Shown one piece after another: positions 18,862 through 27,970 of a stretch of DNA of 64,000 bases. Source of the DNA: Ruminococcus sp. (GTDB lineage Bacteria > Bacillota_A > Clostridia > Oscillospirales > Ruminococcaceae); contig NZ_JAEEMU010000046.1 in the NCBI RefSeq assembly GCF_016283395.1, positions 1-64,000 on the forward strand. The letters run 5' to 3'. The translations under genes and the position numbers were made by a program. Within the stretch, counting starts at the first letter, position 1, and every line of letters starts with the position of its first letter. Under the pieces are notes generated by a model. The model made no database searches. It saw only the letters and a program-made list of their open reading frames with translations, and had not been told where the DNA came from.

Positions 18862-19602
18862 TCATTCTGATATCATTTTCTTAATTTCACCCAGTGTATA
18901 GCCTTTTTCAGCTGGCCTTTCAATGACAAGCAGTTCAGCTCCGCACAATTTTGCTGCTTCGGTCTTTTCAGGAAAACCGCCTGCCGCACCGCTCTCCTTT
19001 GTCACAAGTATCTCAGCTCCGCTGAGCTTTAAATGTTCAATATTCCGCGCAACGCTGAACGGACCTTTTTCCGCTATAACACGCTCTTTAGCGATACCAA
19101 TTTCCTCGCACTGCCTTATTATATCCTCATTCGGAAGTACCCTTACCCACAGCCTTTCAGCATAGTTTTTCATGGCTGTAAGCTTAGGTATTTCCTTGCT
19201 GCCAAGGGTACTCAATACCGTTTTATCCGTACTGTTCAGCAATTCCAGAAGCTGCTCCATATCCCTGACTTTTTTACAGTCCGAAGTTTCAGAGCTGCTG
19301 CGTAAAAGCCTGTAATACGCTGTATTTGCTGCTGTGCAGGCTTTTTTTATATTCGCGGTCACTTCCGTAGCATAGGGGTGAGTGGCATCAATCACACGCT
19401 TGCATTTCAGTTCCGACATCAGCTTTTCCATACCGCTGCTGTCAAGCCTGCCTGTGATTTTCCGCAGATATTCGCTTTCCGGAAGAAGCTCCGCACCATA
19501 CTCCGTAGCCACCGATACAGCAGAAAGAATATGATTTTCGCAGCAGAATTCCGCAAGCTCTCTGCCCTCTGTAGTACCGCCGAAAATAAGCAGCTCACAC
19601 AT
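18862..19602 (-). CDS. cbiJ: Cobalt-precorrin-6A reductase CbiJ
   Basis: NAD(P)H-dependent reduction of the corrin macrocycle. The 246-aa protein begins with the family signature LLIFGGTTEGRELAEF and carries VIDATHPYATEVTANI near residue 90 and VTKESGAAGGFPEKTEAA near residue 200. The start overlaps the cbiH stop by 8 bp, and 9 bp separate it from cbiET. Confidence 0.92.
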   Translation of the reverse strand: MCELLIFGGTTEGRELAEFCCENHILSAVSVATEYGAELLPESEYLRKITGRLDSSGMEKLMSELKCKRVIDATHPYATEVTANIKKACTAANTAYYRLLRSSSETSDCKKVRDMEQLLELLNSTDKTVLSTLGSKEIPKLTAMKNYAERLWVRVLPNEDIIRQCEEIGIAKERVIAEKGPFSVARNIEHLKLSGAEILVTKESGAAGGFPEKTEAAKLCGAELLVIERPAEKGYTLGEIKKMISE

Positions 19603-20323
19603 TGCGGTATCCTCTCGGAGTGACCATTTTTCCGCCTATTACCTTAGTCTCGGAATTGCCTATAAATACTGTCGTGAACATATCCACCTGCGTATCGCGC
19701 AGTTCACCGAGTGTCAGCACTCGGCTCTCCTGACCGTCCCTGCCTATATTGCGCACATAGCCGCAGACCGTATCCAACGGGCGGTATTCAAGGACAATAT
19801 CGCAGGCATTTCTGAGATAGTCGGCTCGTTTTTTGGACGAGGGATTGTATATCGCCATGACGAAATCTCCCTCAGCGGCACATCTAAGTCTTTTTATGAT
19901 CTTCTCCATAGGTGTAAGCAGGTCGGAAAGGCTTATTATCGCAAGATCATGTGTCATAGGCGAACCAAGTACAGCTCCGCCGCTGAGTGCAGCCGTAACT
20001 CCTGCAACTACCTCAACTTCCACATCGGGATAGTTTTCGGAAAGCTCGATCGCAAGCCCTGCCATGCCGTAAAGCTGACTGTCACCGCTGCAAACAAGTG
20101 ATACAATTTCTCCGTTTGAAGCCTTTTCCAGTGCAAGTTCAACTCTGTCCTTTTCCTGACGCATACCTGTTGAAAGGCAGTTCTTTTCGGGATAAAACTG
20201 CTTTATCTGCTCGATATACACCGTATATCCGACTATTATCGAACTGTTCAGTATTGCCTGCTCAGCTTCGAGAGTAAGACCGTTCCTGCTTCCGCAGCCT
20301 ATACCAACTACATAGAGCTTCAT
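19595..20323 (-). CDS. cbiH: Cobalt-precorrin-3 C17-methyltransferase CbiH
   Basis: SAM-dependent C17 methylation with ring contraction. At 242 aa it shows the tetrapyrrole methylase architecture: LYVVGIGCGSRNGLTLEAEQA at the N-terminus (typical bacterial CbiH has GxGPGxxxxMT), VSLVCSGDSQLYGMAGL near residue 75, and VVAGVTAALSGGAVLG near residue 105. The segment LGSPMTHDLAIISLSDLLTPME is characteristic of C17 enzymes. It overlaps both neighbours. Confidence 0.93.
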   Translation of the reverse strand: MKLYVVGIGCGSRNGLTLEAEQAILNSSIIVGYTVYIEQIKQFYPEKNCLSTGMRQEKDRVELALEKASNGEIVSLVCSGDSQLYGMAGLAIELSENYPDVEVEVVAGVTAALSGGAVLGSPMTHDLAIISLSDLLTPMEKIIKRLRCAAEGDFVMAIYNPSSKKRADYLRNACDIVLEYRPLDTVCGYVRNIGRDGQESRVLTLGELRDTQVDMFTTVFIGNSETKVIGGKMVTPRGYRNV

Positions 20324-21357
20324 AGTATCTTCCTCTCAAAATCAAGATATACCGCTTTTTCCGCAGCCGCTACAGTTACTCCGTCACCTGATGTCTTATG
20401 TATCACAAGCTTTCCGCCGCTGCAAAGTACGGCACTCCTCTCGCATACATTGTCCGCACCTGTGGTTTCAAGTACAAAATCGGAGCTTTCAAAATTTCCG
20501 CTGACGCTCATAAGTTCCTCGGCAGTATAGGTCTTTAGGGGCAGTGAATACTTCTCCGCAAAGGCGCAAAGCCCTTCCTCATTCTTCTTTATATCAATTG
20601 TAGCTATCTCCGATATCGTTCTGATATCAACACGATATCGTTCAAGTGTCTCGAGAACTGCCTTTTCGATATCAGCTTCCGAAGTACCTTTTTTGCAGCC
20701 GATACCAAGCACTATATTTCTCGGGAGAAGCCTTAATGTAACATCAAAGGGCTTCGCACTCATATCATTTCCGACGTAGATACCCGTACGGCATATGCCG
20801 AAAGCTGTGAGCTCATCAGGAAGGCTGCTGTGAGGATATTCCGTAGAAAAACCTATTTTTTCATCGTCTATAACTGCCGCAGCTATCTCCTTTGCGGCTT
20901 TAAGGTCGGTGATTATAAGGTCGTTTGCAACGGCAAAGCTGTCGGGTGAAAACTTTCCGCCCACATCTGTTGCAGTAGTTATAACAGCTGTTCCGCCTAC
21001 GAAATCGGCAATTATCTCCGCAAGGCAGTTTGCTCCGCCTATATGTCCCGAAAGTACGGGGATTGCGAACTTTCCGTGGTCGTCCATAACTATAACAGCC
21101 GGATCATCTGCTTTTGTGCCAAGATACGGTGCAACAGCCCTTACAGCTATCCCGCAGGCACATATAAAAATAAAAGCGTCTGAACGCTGGAAAAGTCTGC
21201 CTACCATGCTGCCCATATTCCAGAATACTGCCGAATCATCATCGGTATGCTTATGGAAACAGTATCGGCTGACGAAGTGCTCACCTCTCAGCATTTCGGC
21301 AACGCGCTGAGAAAGCTGTCTGCCGTTTTCGGTCACAGAAAATATTGATATATTCAT
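20320..21357 (-). CDS. cbiG: Cobalt-precorrin-5A hydrolase CbiG
   Basis: Opens the delta-lactone and releases acetaldehyde, a step specific to the anaerobic pathway. The 345-aa protein contains the N-terminal and central CbiG domains, with FICACGIAVRAVAPYLGTKADDPA near residue 63 (given here only as a landmark) and LSGHIGGANCLAEIIA, and the C-terminal domain with LGIGCKKGTSEADIEKAV near residue 215. It overlaps cbiF and cbiH at ATGA-type junctions. Confidence 0.93.
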   Translation of the reverse strand: MNISIFSVTENGRQLSQRVAEMLRGEHFVSRYCFHKHTDDDSAVFWNMGSMVGRLFQRSDAFIFICACGIAVRAVAPYLGTKADDPAVIVMDDHGKFAIPVLSGHIGGANCLAEIIADFVGGTAVITTATDVGGKFSPDSFAVANDLIITDLKAAKEIAAAVIDDEKIGFSTEYPHSSLPDELTAFGICRTGIYVGNDMSAKPFDVTLRLLPRNIVLGIGCKKGTSEADIEKAVLETLERYRVDIRTISEIATIDIKKNEEGLCAFAEKYSLPLKTYTAEELMSVSGNFESSDFVLETTGADNVCERSAVLCSGGKLVIHKTSGDGVTVAAAEKAVYLDFERKIL

Positions 21358-22112
21358 GTTTTGTCAGCCTTTCTGAATTCAGTTTCAAACTCCTTGTCGT
21401 AGAGCTTTGAGAGCTGATAAGAGTCACCGAGGAAATCCCCTACGGTTATAAGTGCAGTCTTTGTAATTCCGTTTTTCTTTGCGGACTCAGCAAGCTCTCC
21501 GACTGTACAGCGTATCACCTTTTCATCTTCCCATGTGGCTTTGTACACTATCGCCGCAGGTGTATCACTGCTGTAGCCGCCTGCAATTAGCCGCTTTGAC
21601 AGCTCCTCAAGCATACCTGTACTGAGGAATATGACCATTGAAGCTCTGTGAGCTGCAAGGCTTTCGATGCTTTCCTTTTCGGGTACTGGAGTCCTGCCTG
21701 CCATGCGTGTAAGTATAACAGTCTGGGATACGTCGGGAAGTGTGTACTCGGCTCTGAGAGCCGCAGCAGCTCCGCAGAAAGAGCTTACTCCGGGAGTTAC
21801 ATTATAGGAAATGCCAAGCTCGTCAAGCCTGTCCATTTGCTCGCGTATAGCCCCGTAAACTGAAGGGTCTCCTGTGTGCAGACGAACTGTATTCTTCCCC
21901 TCGGACTCCGCCTTTTTCATGACTTCTATTACCTCGTCAAGGTGCATGAGGGCACTGTTATATATATCACAGTCCTTACGGGCATAGCTTAGGAGCTGAG
22001 GATTTACCAGTGAACCTGCGTATATTATAACGTCTGCATTACTGAGCAGCCGCTGACCGCGAAGTGTTATAAGGTCAGGTGCGCCGCAGCCTGCTCCAAC
22101 AAAATCAACCAT
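21354..22112 (-). CDS. cbiF: Cobalt-precorrin-4 C11-methyltransferase CbiF
   Basis: SAM-dependent C11 methylation. The 252-aa protein begins with VDFVGAGCGAPDLITLRG, close to the GAGPGDPDLIT signature but with the Pro-Gly-Asp replaced. It has VRLHTGDPSVYGAIREQM near residue 75 and VTPGVSSFCGAAAAL near residue 103, typical of C11 enzymes. The ATG overlaps the cbiD end. Confidence 0.93.
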   Translation of the reverse strand: MVDFVGAGCGAPDLITLRGQRLLSNADVIIYAGSLVNPQLLSYARKDCDIYNSALMHLDEVIEVMKKAESEGKNTVRLHTGDPSVYGAIREQMDRLDELGISYNVTPGVSSFCGAAAALRAEYTLPDVSQTVILTRMAGRTPVPEKESIESLAAHRASMVIFLSTGMLEELSKRLIAGGYSSDTPAAIVYKATWEDEKVIRCTVGELAESAKKNGITKTALITVGDFLGDSYQLSKLYDKEFETEFRKADKT

Positions 22113-23247
22113 TTTCTTCCTCCGAAACTGCCTTTATAAGTTCATCTGCAAAAGCAGTTTTTACGTTTATCTCGCGTTTATACGAAAAAGCAAGTGCGGC
22201 TATTTTTATCTCGTTCTTTACTCGTCCGCGAAGATAATAGTCCATACGCTGACTGAGTATATCAAGTGTTTTTTCAAGATAGCCTGCATCTGCAAGTATG
22301 TCCATTGCCGCATCAGCCGTAGCACAGTCGGGAAGCTTTTTCAGCGTATCTGTATCTGCTCCTGCAAGCAGTCCGCAGGTGACGAGAACCTCCATTCTTC
22401 CGTCCGCCCATGAGGAATGGGTGTTCATTATGCCTGCTCCAAGCTTTACAAGCTTGCCGATATGACCGATGATAAGTATTGAACTGAAACCAAGCTCGAT
22501 ACCGATATCTATAGCGTCACCGATAAAGTTGCTGCACGTAACGCTTCTTTCCAGTGAAAAGGGCATTTTGTCCTGCACAAAGCTCTCACTGTAATTGCCG
22601 ATAGTCAGCAGCATATTCTTCTGTCCCTCTGCACGGCGCATTTTTGCTTCCGTGCGTATAGTTTCTATGAGTGCGGTATTGCTCATAGGCTCAACGATGC
22701 CGCTTGTTCCGATTATGGAGATGCCGCCCTCTATGCCCATTCGGGGATTGTAAGTCTTTGCGGCAAGCTCAACGCCCTCGGGTACTGATACTGTTACCTC
22801 AAAACCGCCTGAGTAGCCGTACTTCTCGGCTATTTCCATAACTGCCGCCGTAATCATTTTTCGGGGCACAGAATTAATTGCAGCTTCGCCTACAGGCTGG
22901 TCAAGTCCTGCCTTTGTGACTCTGCCTATTCCGGCTCCGCCTTTTATTTTCACGCCTTTCTGCGCAAGAGCAACAGCTGCAAATACCTTTATTCCGTTAG
23001 TTACATCAGGGTCATCACCGCTGTCCTTTTCAACTGCACATGATGCCATACTTTCGGTTATAACAGGTTCGATAATATCGGGACGGATAACTATGCCCTT
23101 GGGCGTAAGTATCTCCGCAGTCGTCAGCACTCTTCCCGTAAGGAGCATTTCCGCTGCCGCCTTTGCTGCCGCCGCCGCACACGAACCTGTGGTGTATCCG
23201 CATCTCATCTTCTGTGAGCCCTTGTAAATATACTCCTCAAGCTTCAT
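22105..23247 (-). CDS. cbiD: Cobalt-precorrin-5B C1-methyltransferase CbiD
   Basis: Methylates C1 of the ring and is specific to the anaerobic route. The N-terminal signature RCGYTTGSCAAAAAKAA is at about residue 15, and IIGTSGIVEPMSN near residue 190. I place the start at 23247, with AAGGAG 7 bases upstream (23255-23260), giving 380 aa. An in-frame ATG at 23265 inside cbiL lacks a ribosome site. The first codons overlap the cbiL stop. Confidence 0.93.
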   Translation of the reverse strand: MKLEEYIYKGSQKMRCGYTTGSCAAAAAKAAAEMLLTGRVLTTAEILTPKGIVIRPDIIEPVITESMASCAVEKDSGDDPDVTNGIKVFAAVALAQKGVKIKGGAGIGRVTKAGLDQPVGEAAINSVPRKMITAAVMEIAEKYGYSGGFEVTVSVPEGVELAAKTYNPRMGIEGGISIIGTSGIVEPMSNTALIETIRTEAKMRRAEGQKNMLLTIGNYSESFVQDKMPFSLERSVTCSNFIGDAIDIGIELGFSSILIIGHIGKLVKLGAGIMNTHSSWADGRMEVLVTCGLLAGADTDTLKKLPDCATADAAMDILADAGYLEKTLDILSQRMDYYLRGRVKNEIKIAALAFSYKREINVKTAFADELIKAVSEEENG

Positions 23248-23938
23248 GCCGCTTCTCCTTGTCATGTACTATAAATACCGTGAAATAGCCAAGCTCGTCA
23301 TTAACTTCGTCAAGACTGTGATACATCTTCTCATCAGGCAGTCCGCAGTTTTCTACTATTGACGTATGCTCTGCAAAACCTTTCCTGTGTAGCAAGTCTG
23401 CAAGCTCCGCTGAATGGCTGCCTGTTTTCATTATCACCTTTGTACCGCGGATATCGAGGAGCTCCTCAAAGTCCTCGCAGCCATAAGGGATAATATGCAG
23501 CGGCTCATTCCCGAGACAAAGTGGTAATTTCAGTTCGGCTGCTGCCGCACAGAAGCTTGTGACTCCTGCGCATATCTCAACATCAAAGCCCTTTTCAGCT
23601 ACACGCTCAGCAATATAGCTGAATGTAGAATACACGGAAATATCCCCGAGAACAGGTACTGCAACATCATTTTCTTTCAGCTCGCTGCACAGGAGCTGCG
23701 TTATCCTGTCATAGTTTTCATCAAGCAGCTTCTTGTCCCTTGTCATAGGGAAATCAAGATATATTATCCGCTTGTCTTTAATGTCAGCTGCCTGCTGAGC
23801 TATGGAAAGTGCAAGAGTGTTTTCGCCCTTTGTGCGCGGTACTGCCAAAACTCCGCAGTTTTCAATTATCTTCACTGCTTTGACAGTCATGAGCTGAGGA
23901 TCGCCTGCTCCCACGCTGACACCGTAAAGCTTGCCCAT
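23237..23938 (-). CDS. cbiL: Cobalt-precorrin-2 C20-methyltransferase CbiL
   Basis: First methyltransferase after cobalt insertion. The 233-aa protein starts KLYGVSVGAGDPQLMTVKAVK, the tetrapyrrole methylase signature, and has AVPVLGDISVYSTFSYI near residue 90. It follows ksgA with the junction TGATATG, a single-base gap that suggests coupled translation. It is the first dedicated cobalamin gene of the operon. No cobaltochelatase (cbiK/cbiX), uroporphyrinogen methyltransferase or adenosyltransferase is in the window. Confidence 0.93.
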   Translation of the reverse strand: MGKLYGVSVGAGDPQLMTVKAVKIIENCGVLAVPRTKGENTLALSIAQQAADIKDKRIIYLDFPMTRDKKLLDENYDRITQLLCSELKENDVAVPVLGDISVYSTFSYIAERVAEKGFDVEICAGVTSFCAAAAELKLPLCLGNEPLHIIPYGCEDFEELLDIRGTKVIMKTGSHSAELADLLHRKGFAEHTSIVENCGLPDEKMYHSLDEVNDELGYFTVFIVHDKEKRHEA

Positions 23939-23939
23939 A

Positions 23940-24794
23940 TCAGTCCTTCATCAGTTTTGCGGAAAAGTCAATGAGCTGTTCCATATCAAGCTGCTCGATA
24001 CGAGCGGTTTCAGGCAGTCCCATATCTTTCAGTGAAGCATACACCTTTTCCTTTGGTATTCCCATTATGGACGCAAGTGAATTTGCAAGGGTCTTTCTGC
24101 GCTGTTCAAAGCCTGCCTTTACCACCTTGAAGAAAAATCTCTCGCTTTCCTCGTCAAGGCGGTGCTCGGTGTTAAGGTCTATCCTTATTACAGCCGAGTC
24201 AACATTGGGCGCAGGCATGAAGCTGCCACGCGATACGTCAAAGAGCTTTTTTACTTCGCCGTAGTAGTTTACACCTACTGTTATTGCTCCTGCGTCACGG
24301 CTGCCTACCTTTGCGCAAAGACGCTGTGCGGCTTCCTTCTGCACCATGACCGTTATGGACTCGATAGGAAGTCGGTTTTCAAGGAGCATCATAATGATAG
24401 GAGATGTGATGTAGTACGGAAGATTTGCGCACACAGCAACTTTAAGTCCGTCAAACTCCTCTTTGATGAGCTTGTGCAGGTCGCACTTCATTACATCCTC
24501 GTTGATTATCTTCACGTTGTCAAAGTCCGCAAGAGTTTCTTCAAGTATGGGAAGCAGCCTTGTGTCGATCTCAACTGCCGTCACCTTGTCTGCACGCTTT
24601 GCAAGCTCTGCTGTGAGAACACCTATACCCGTGCCTATCTCAAGAACTCCGAAGCCCTCGCAGGCATTGCCGTTTTCTGCTATTTTCGGGCAGATGTCTG
24701 GATTTATGATAAAGTTCTGTCCCAGTCCCTTTGAGAAGCTGAACCCGTGACGGGAAAGTATCTCCTTAACTGTGCCGATGTTAGTTAAATTCAT
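23940..24794 (-). CDS. ksgA: 16S rRNA dimethyladenosine transferase RsmA/KsgA
   Basis: Dimethylates two adjacent adenines in helix 45 of 16S rRNA. The 284-aa protein has GLGQNFIINPDI near residue 22, the SAM motif VLEIGTGIGVLTAELA near residue 49, and the catalytic CANLPYYITSPI near residue 120 (an NLPY motif, as in the family). AAGGAG precedes the start. It sits immediately upstream of and probably co-transcribed with the cobalamin genes; both families use SAM but no closer functional link is evident. Confidence 0.95.
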   Translation of the reverse strand: MNLTNIGTVKEILSRHGFSFSKGLGQNFIINPDICPKIAENGNACEGFGVLEIGTGIGVLTAELAKRADKVTAVEIDTRLLPILEETLADFDNVKIINEDVMKCDLHKLIKEEFDGLKVAVCANLPYYITSPIIMMLLENRLPIESITVMVQKEAAQRLCAKVGSRDAGAITVGVNYYGEVKKLFDVSRGSFMPAPNVDSAVIRIDLNTEHRLDEESERFFFKVVKAGFEQRRKTLANSLASIMGIPKEKVYASLKDMGLPETARIEQLDMEQLIDFSAKLMKD

Positions 24795-24806
24795 TCGATA
24801 TGCTCC

Positions 24807-25070
24807 TTAAACCTTGTGCCTTTCCTTTTCGGAAAACTCCTTCTGCTTTGCATCATTGAGCTTTTCCATTGTGTTTACCAGATAGTCGGCTGAACGGTAC
24901 GCTCTCTGAAAATCCATGTCCTTGAAATGGACCTTCAGGTCTACAAATTCACCGTCTATGGTAATATCAAGCTCACCTATCTGTCTGCCGACATATTTCT
25001 GTCCGACGTACTTTATGTACTCGTCTATCTCGCGTCTGTCCATTTCTCCGCCGATAACATTGATCTTCAT
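24807..25070 (-). CDS. Conserved-looking small protein of unknown function
   Basis: An 87-aa soluble protein that I do not recognise. It is highly charged, with no signal peptide or membrane segment. Its pattern suggests an N-terminal strand, a helix (DRREIDEYIKYVGQKYVG), two beta strands around residues 35-50 and a C-terminal helix rich in Lys and Glu. GGAGG lies 9 bases before the ATG, and the stop is 12 bp before ksgA, so it is very likely expressed with ksgA. Confidence 0.7.
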   Translation of the reverse strand: MKINVIGGEMDRREIDEYIKYVGQKYVGRQIGELDITIDGEFVDLKVHFKDMDFQRAYRSADYLVNTMEKLNDAKQKEFSEKERHKV

Positions 25071-25128
25071 AACTAAGCCTCCGTTTCGATTTTAAATTAT
25101 ACTTTCGGGACTTCGCCCGTTTTTTACG

Positions 25129-26721
25129 TTACTGTCCGCTAATGGCTTCTATGACAGCTTCGGCACACTTCATGCCGTCTACAGCTGCCGAAACGATACC
25201 GCCCGCATAGCCTGCTCCCTCACCGCAGGGATAGAGTCCTTTCAGTGATACGGATTGCAGGTCGTCACCTCTGTTTATCCTTACAGGTGAGCTGCTTCTG
25301 CTCTCTATACCCGTCAGGAGAGTGTCACTATCATCAAAGCCCTTTATCTTTTTGCCCATTTCCTTTATGCCAAGCCTCAGAGACTCGCACACATAGTCGG
25401 GAAGATACTCCTCGGGAGCTGCAAATCTTATATCAGGGCGGTATGACGGCTTTACTCTGCCAAGCTTTTCACTGATACGTCCTTCCATAAAATCACCCAG
25501 GACTGCCGCAGGCGCATGATAATCACTGCCACCTGCAATGAAAGCCTTTTCTTCAAGCTCTTGCTGGAAGTACATTCCTGCAAGAGGGTGGTCACTTCCG
25601 TAGTCATCTGTATTTATATTCACAAGGAGTGCGCTGTTGGAGTTCTCCGCATCACGGGAGAAATAACTCATGCCGTTAACTGCAAGTCTGCCCTCCTCAG
25701 ATGAAGCTGCCACAACGTGTCCTCCGGGGCACATACAAAAAGTATACAATGTGCGTCCGTTTGGGAGATGTACTGCAAGCTTGTAATCTGCGGCTTTAAG
25801 AGCAGGATGTCCTGCAAAATCACCGTACATTGCTCTGTCGATATCTTTTCTCAGATGCTCTGCACGAACTCCCACTGAAAAATTCTTCTGCGAAAGCTCT
25901 ATCTTTTCATTGTAAAGCAGCTCAAAAACGTCCCTTGCACTGTGACCTGTAGCAAGTATCAGACTTTGGGCTTCAAGCTTATGCTCCTGTCCGTTCTGTG
26001 TATATCTCACTGCGGAAAGGCTACCGTTTTCAGCTTCAGATCCGCAGAATTTTGCGTTAAATCTCACTTCACCGCCAAGTGATATGACTCTCTCTCGGAG
26101 AGCCTTTACAGCTCCGCGGAGCTTGTCCGTACCGATATGTGGCTTTGCAAGATAAAGTATCTCATCGGGCGCACCGAATTCCACAAGCTTTTCCAGTATC
26201 CAGCCGATACGCCTGTCCTTTATGCCTGTAGTCAGCTTTCCGTCGGAAAATGTTCCTGCTCCGCCTTCGCCGAACTGCACGTTACATTCGGTGTCAAGCT
26301 TTCCGCCGCTCTGAAATTCCTCAACAGCCTTTACACGTGAGTCCACATCGCCGCCCCTTTCGAGGACTATTGGCTTTGCTCCTGCCATTGCAAGGACAAG
26401 AGATGCGAACATTCCCGCAGGTCCGAAGCCAACAACTACAGGGCGGTACGGCAGACTTTTCAGCTTTGGTACTCTGTAGTCCGTCTTTTCGATTTTTGAA
26501 GCATTTTTCAGAGTTTTCAGCAGCTTTTCCTCTCCCTTTGCTTCAATATCAAGGGAAATAAGGAAATGCACATAAGACTTCTTACGTGCGTCAACTGACT
26601 TTTTCGCAAGCTTTACGCTGATTAGCCTGTCACGGTTTATATGCAGCTTTTTCTCGCATATCCCTGCAAGATCGCTGAGGTCGGTATCAAGCGAAACCCT
26701 TATGCCGCCTGCTCTTATCAT
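25129..26721 (-). CDS. FAD-dependent dehydrogenase (COG2509-like)
   Basis: A predicted flavoprotein of 530 aa with an N-terminal accessory domain (about 1-80), then the dinucleotide motif VVGFGPAGMFASLVLA near residue 95 and ERGGDVDSRV. The segment GEGGAGTFSDGKLTTG is characteristic of this uncharacterised oxidoreductase family, and the C-terminal PCGEGAGYAGGIVSAAVDG closes the FAD site. I start at 26721, where the ATG forms an ATGA overlap with the stop of the upstream flavoprotein; the frame is open further upstream without a good site. The substrate is unknown. Confidence 0.85.
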   Translation of the reverse strand: MIRAGGIRVSLDTDLSDLAGICEKKLHINRDRLISVKLAKKSVDARKKSYVHFLISLDIEAKGEEKLLKTLKNASKIEKTDYRVPKLKSLPYRPVVVGFGPAGMFASLVLAMAGAKPIVLERGGDVDSRVKAVEEFQSGGKLDTECNVQFGEGGAGTFSDGKLTTGIKDRRIGWILEKLVEFGAPDEILYLAKPHIGTDKLRGAVKALRERVISLGGEVRFNAKFCGSEAENGSLSAVRYTQNGQEHKLEAQSLILATGHSARDVFELLYNEKIELSQKNFSVGVRAEHLRKDIDRAMYGDFAGHPALKAADYKLAVHLPNGRTLYTFCMCPGGHVVAASSEEGRLAVNGMSYFSRDAENSNSALLVNINTDDYGSDHPLAGMYFQQELEEKAFIAGGSDYHAPAAVLGDFMEGRISEKLGRVKPSYRPDIRFAAPEEYLPDYVCESLRLGIKEMGKKIKGFDDSDTLLTGIESRSSSPVRINRGDDLQSVSLKGLYPCGEGAGYAGGIVSAAVDGMKCAEAVIEAISGQ

Positions 26722-27965
26722 AGTGCTGCACCCCTCAGTGACTCCGCACAGTTTCGTCCTGCAAATATTCCCGATGACCATGCCCATTGCAGGTTATAAC
26801 CGCCGCAGTCGCCGTCGATATCGAGTATCTCACCGCAGAGGAAGATGCCCTTTTCGCTTCTCAGCTGCAATCTGTCGTCAACGCACTCGCCGCTGATGCC
26901 GCCTGATGTTACCTGTGCATCTTTCCACGGTGCGCTTCCGAGAATGTCAAAATCCATATTCTTTATGAGTTGCGCAACCTTTTTAAGGTCAGCATCAGTC
27001 AGTGAAGATATCTTTTCAGTGAGGGGCTTGCCCAAGGCTCTCTTGGTTATGTATGCTGCAAGATTACGCTGGAAAAGTCCTGTGAGCAGCTCGTCCGTGG
27101 TGTGCTTTCCGCGCTGATAGTGTATGATGCGGAGGTAGCCCATGAGCTGTTCATTCTCCATGTCTGCCGCAAGGTCAAGTCTTAGTGTGAGCTTGCCCTC
27201 GAACTTTGAGATGAGATATGCCATATTAAAAACGCAGATACCCGAAAGTGAATTCTCGGTAAACTGTATCTCGCCTGTTTCGTCCTTGAGGAAGCGTCCG
27301 CCCGAATAAGCTGTTACTCTACCCTTTGCGCGGACTCCTTTGAGCCCTTTCAGAAGCTCGGGACGTACTCTAAGAGGTGCTACGGCAGGGCATATCTTTG
27401 TAGTGTGGCAGCCCTTGCTGCGGAGAAGCCTTATAACACTTCCGTCTGTTCCGAACTGCGGTGCAGCATAGCCTCCTGCTGCAACTATTATGCGTCTGCA
27501 AGGGTACTTCTCCCCCGAAGCAGTACATATCCTGAAGCATTTGTCAGTACTCTCTATGAAGTTTGCTTCAAAGCCGCATCTTTCAATGATACCCAGCTCC
27601 TCTGCCCTCATTCTCAGCGCATTGAGCACAGTTGCCGCATTATTGCTGCGAGGGTATATCCTGCCCTTTGAATCAGCTGTACACAGCACTCCGAGACTGC
27701 CGAAAAACTCCTTTGCCGAGGGAGTTGACTGCATTATCCTCTTTGCGTTCCTTACGCTGCCGTGAAAATGTCCGTCACTGAGATCAGTGTTGCTGAGATT
27801 GCATCTTCCGTTGCCTGTTGCAAGCAGCTTCTTGCCTACTCTGTCAAGCTTTTCAAGTATGACTACCTTTGCATTGGGCATTATTGTCTTTGCCTCGATA
27901 GCTGCCGCAAGTCCTGATGCTCCGCCTCCGATAACTGCAATATCTGTAATATTTTCCCTGCTCAT
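26718..27965 (-). CDS. HI0933/BaiN-family flavoprotein
   Basis: Predicted FAD-binding oxidoreductase of about 415 aa. The N-terminal dinucleotide motif AVIGGGASGLAAAIEA and ATGNGRCNLSNTDLS near residue 55 are signatures of the HI0933 (YhiN, BaiN) family, as is the C-terminal GEILDIDGDCGGYNLQWAWSSG shortened here to its core GGYNLQWAWSSG. The start at 27965 has GAGGTG 6 bases upstream. Some relatives act on bile acids, but the family is broad and no substrate can be assigned. Confidence 0.87.
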   Translation of the reverse strand: MSRENITDIAVIGGGASGLAAAIEAKTIMPNAKVVILEKLDRVGKKLLATGNGRCNLSNTDLSDGHFHGSVRNAKRIMQSTPSAKEFFGSLGVLCTADSKGRIYPRSNNAATVLNALRMRAEELGIIERCGFEANFIESTDKCFRICTASGEKYPCRRIIVAAGGYAAPQFGTDGSVIRLLRSKGCHTTKICPAVAPLRVRPELLKGLKGVRAKGRVTAYSGGRFLKDETGEIQFTENSLSGICVFNMAYLISKFEGKLTLRLDLAADMENEQLMGYLRIIHYQRGKHTTDELLTGLFQRNLAAYITKRALGKPLTEKISSLTDADLKKVAQLIKNMDFDILGSAPWKDAQVTSGGISGECVDDRLQLRSEKGIFLCGEILDIDGDCGGYNLQWAWSSGIFAGRNCAESLRGAAL

Positions 27966-27970
27966 ACCTT

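Noticed and set aside
25071..25128. Promoter or riboswitch in front of the ksgA-cobalamin genes
   Set aside because: Only 58 bp are available. A TATAAT is present on the minus strand but lacks a -35, and no aptamer core is seen.
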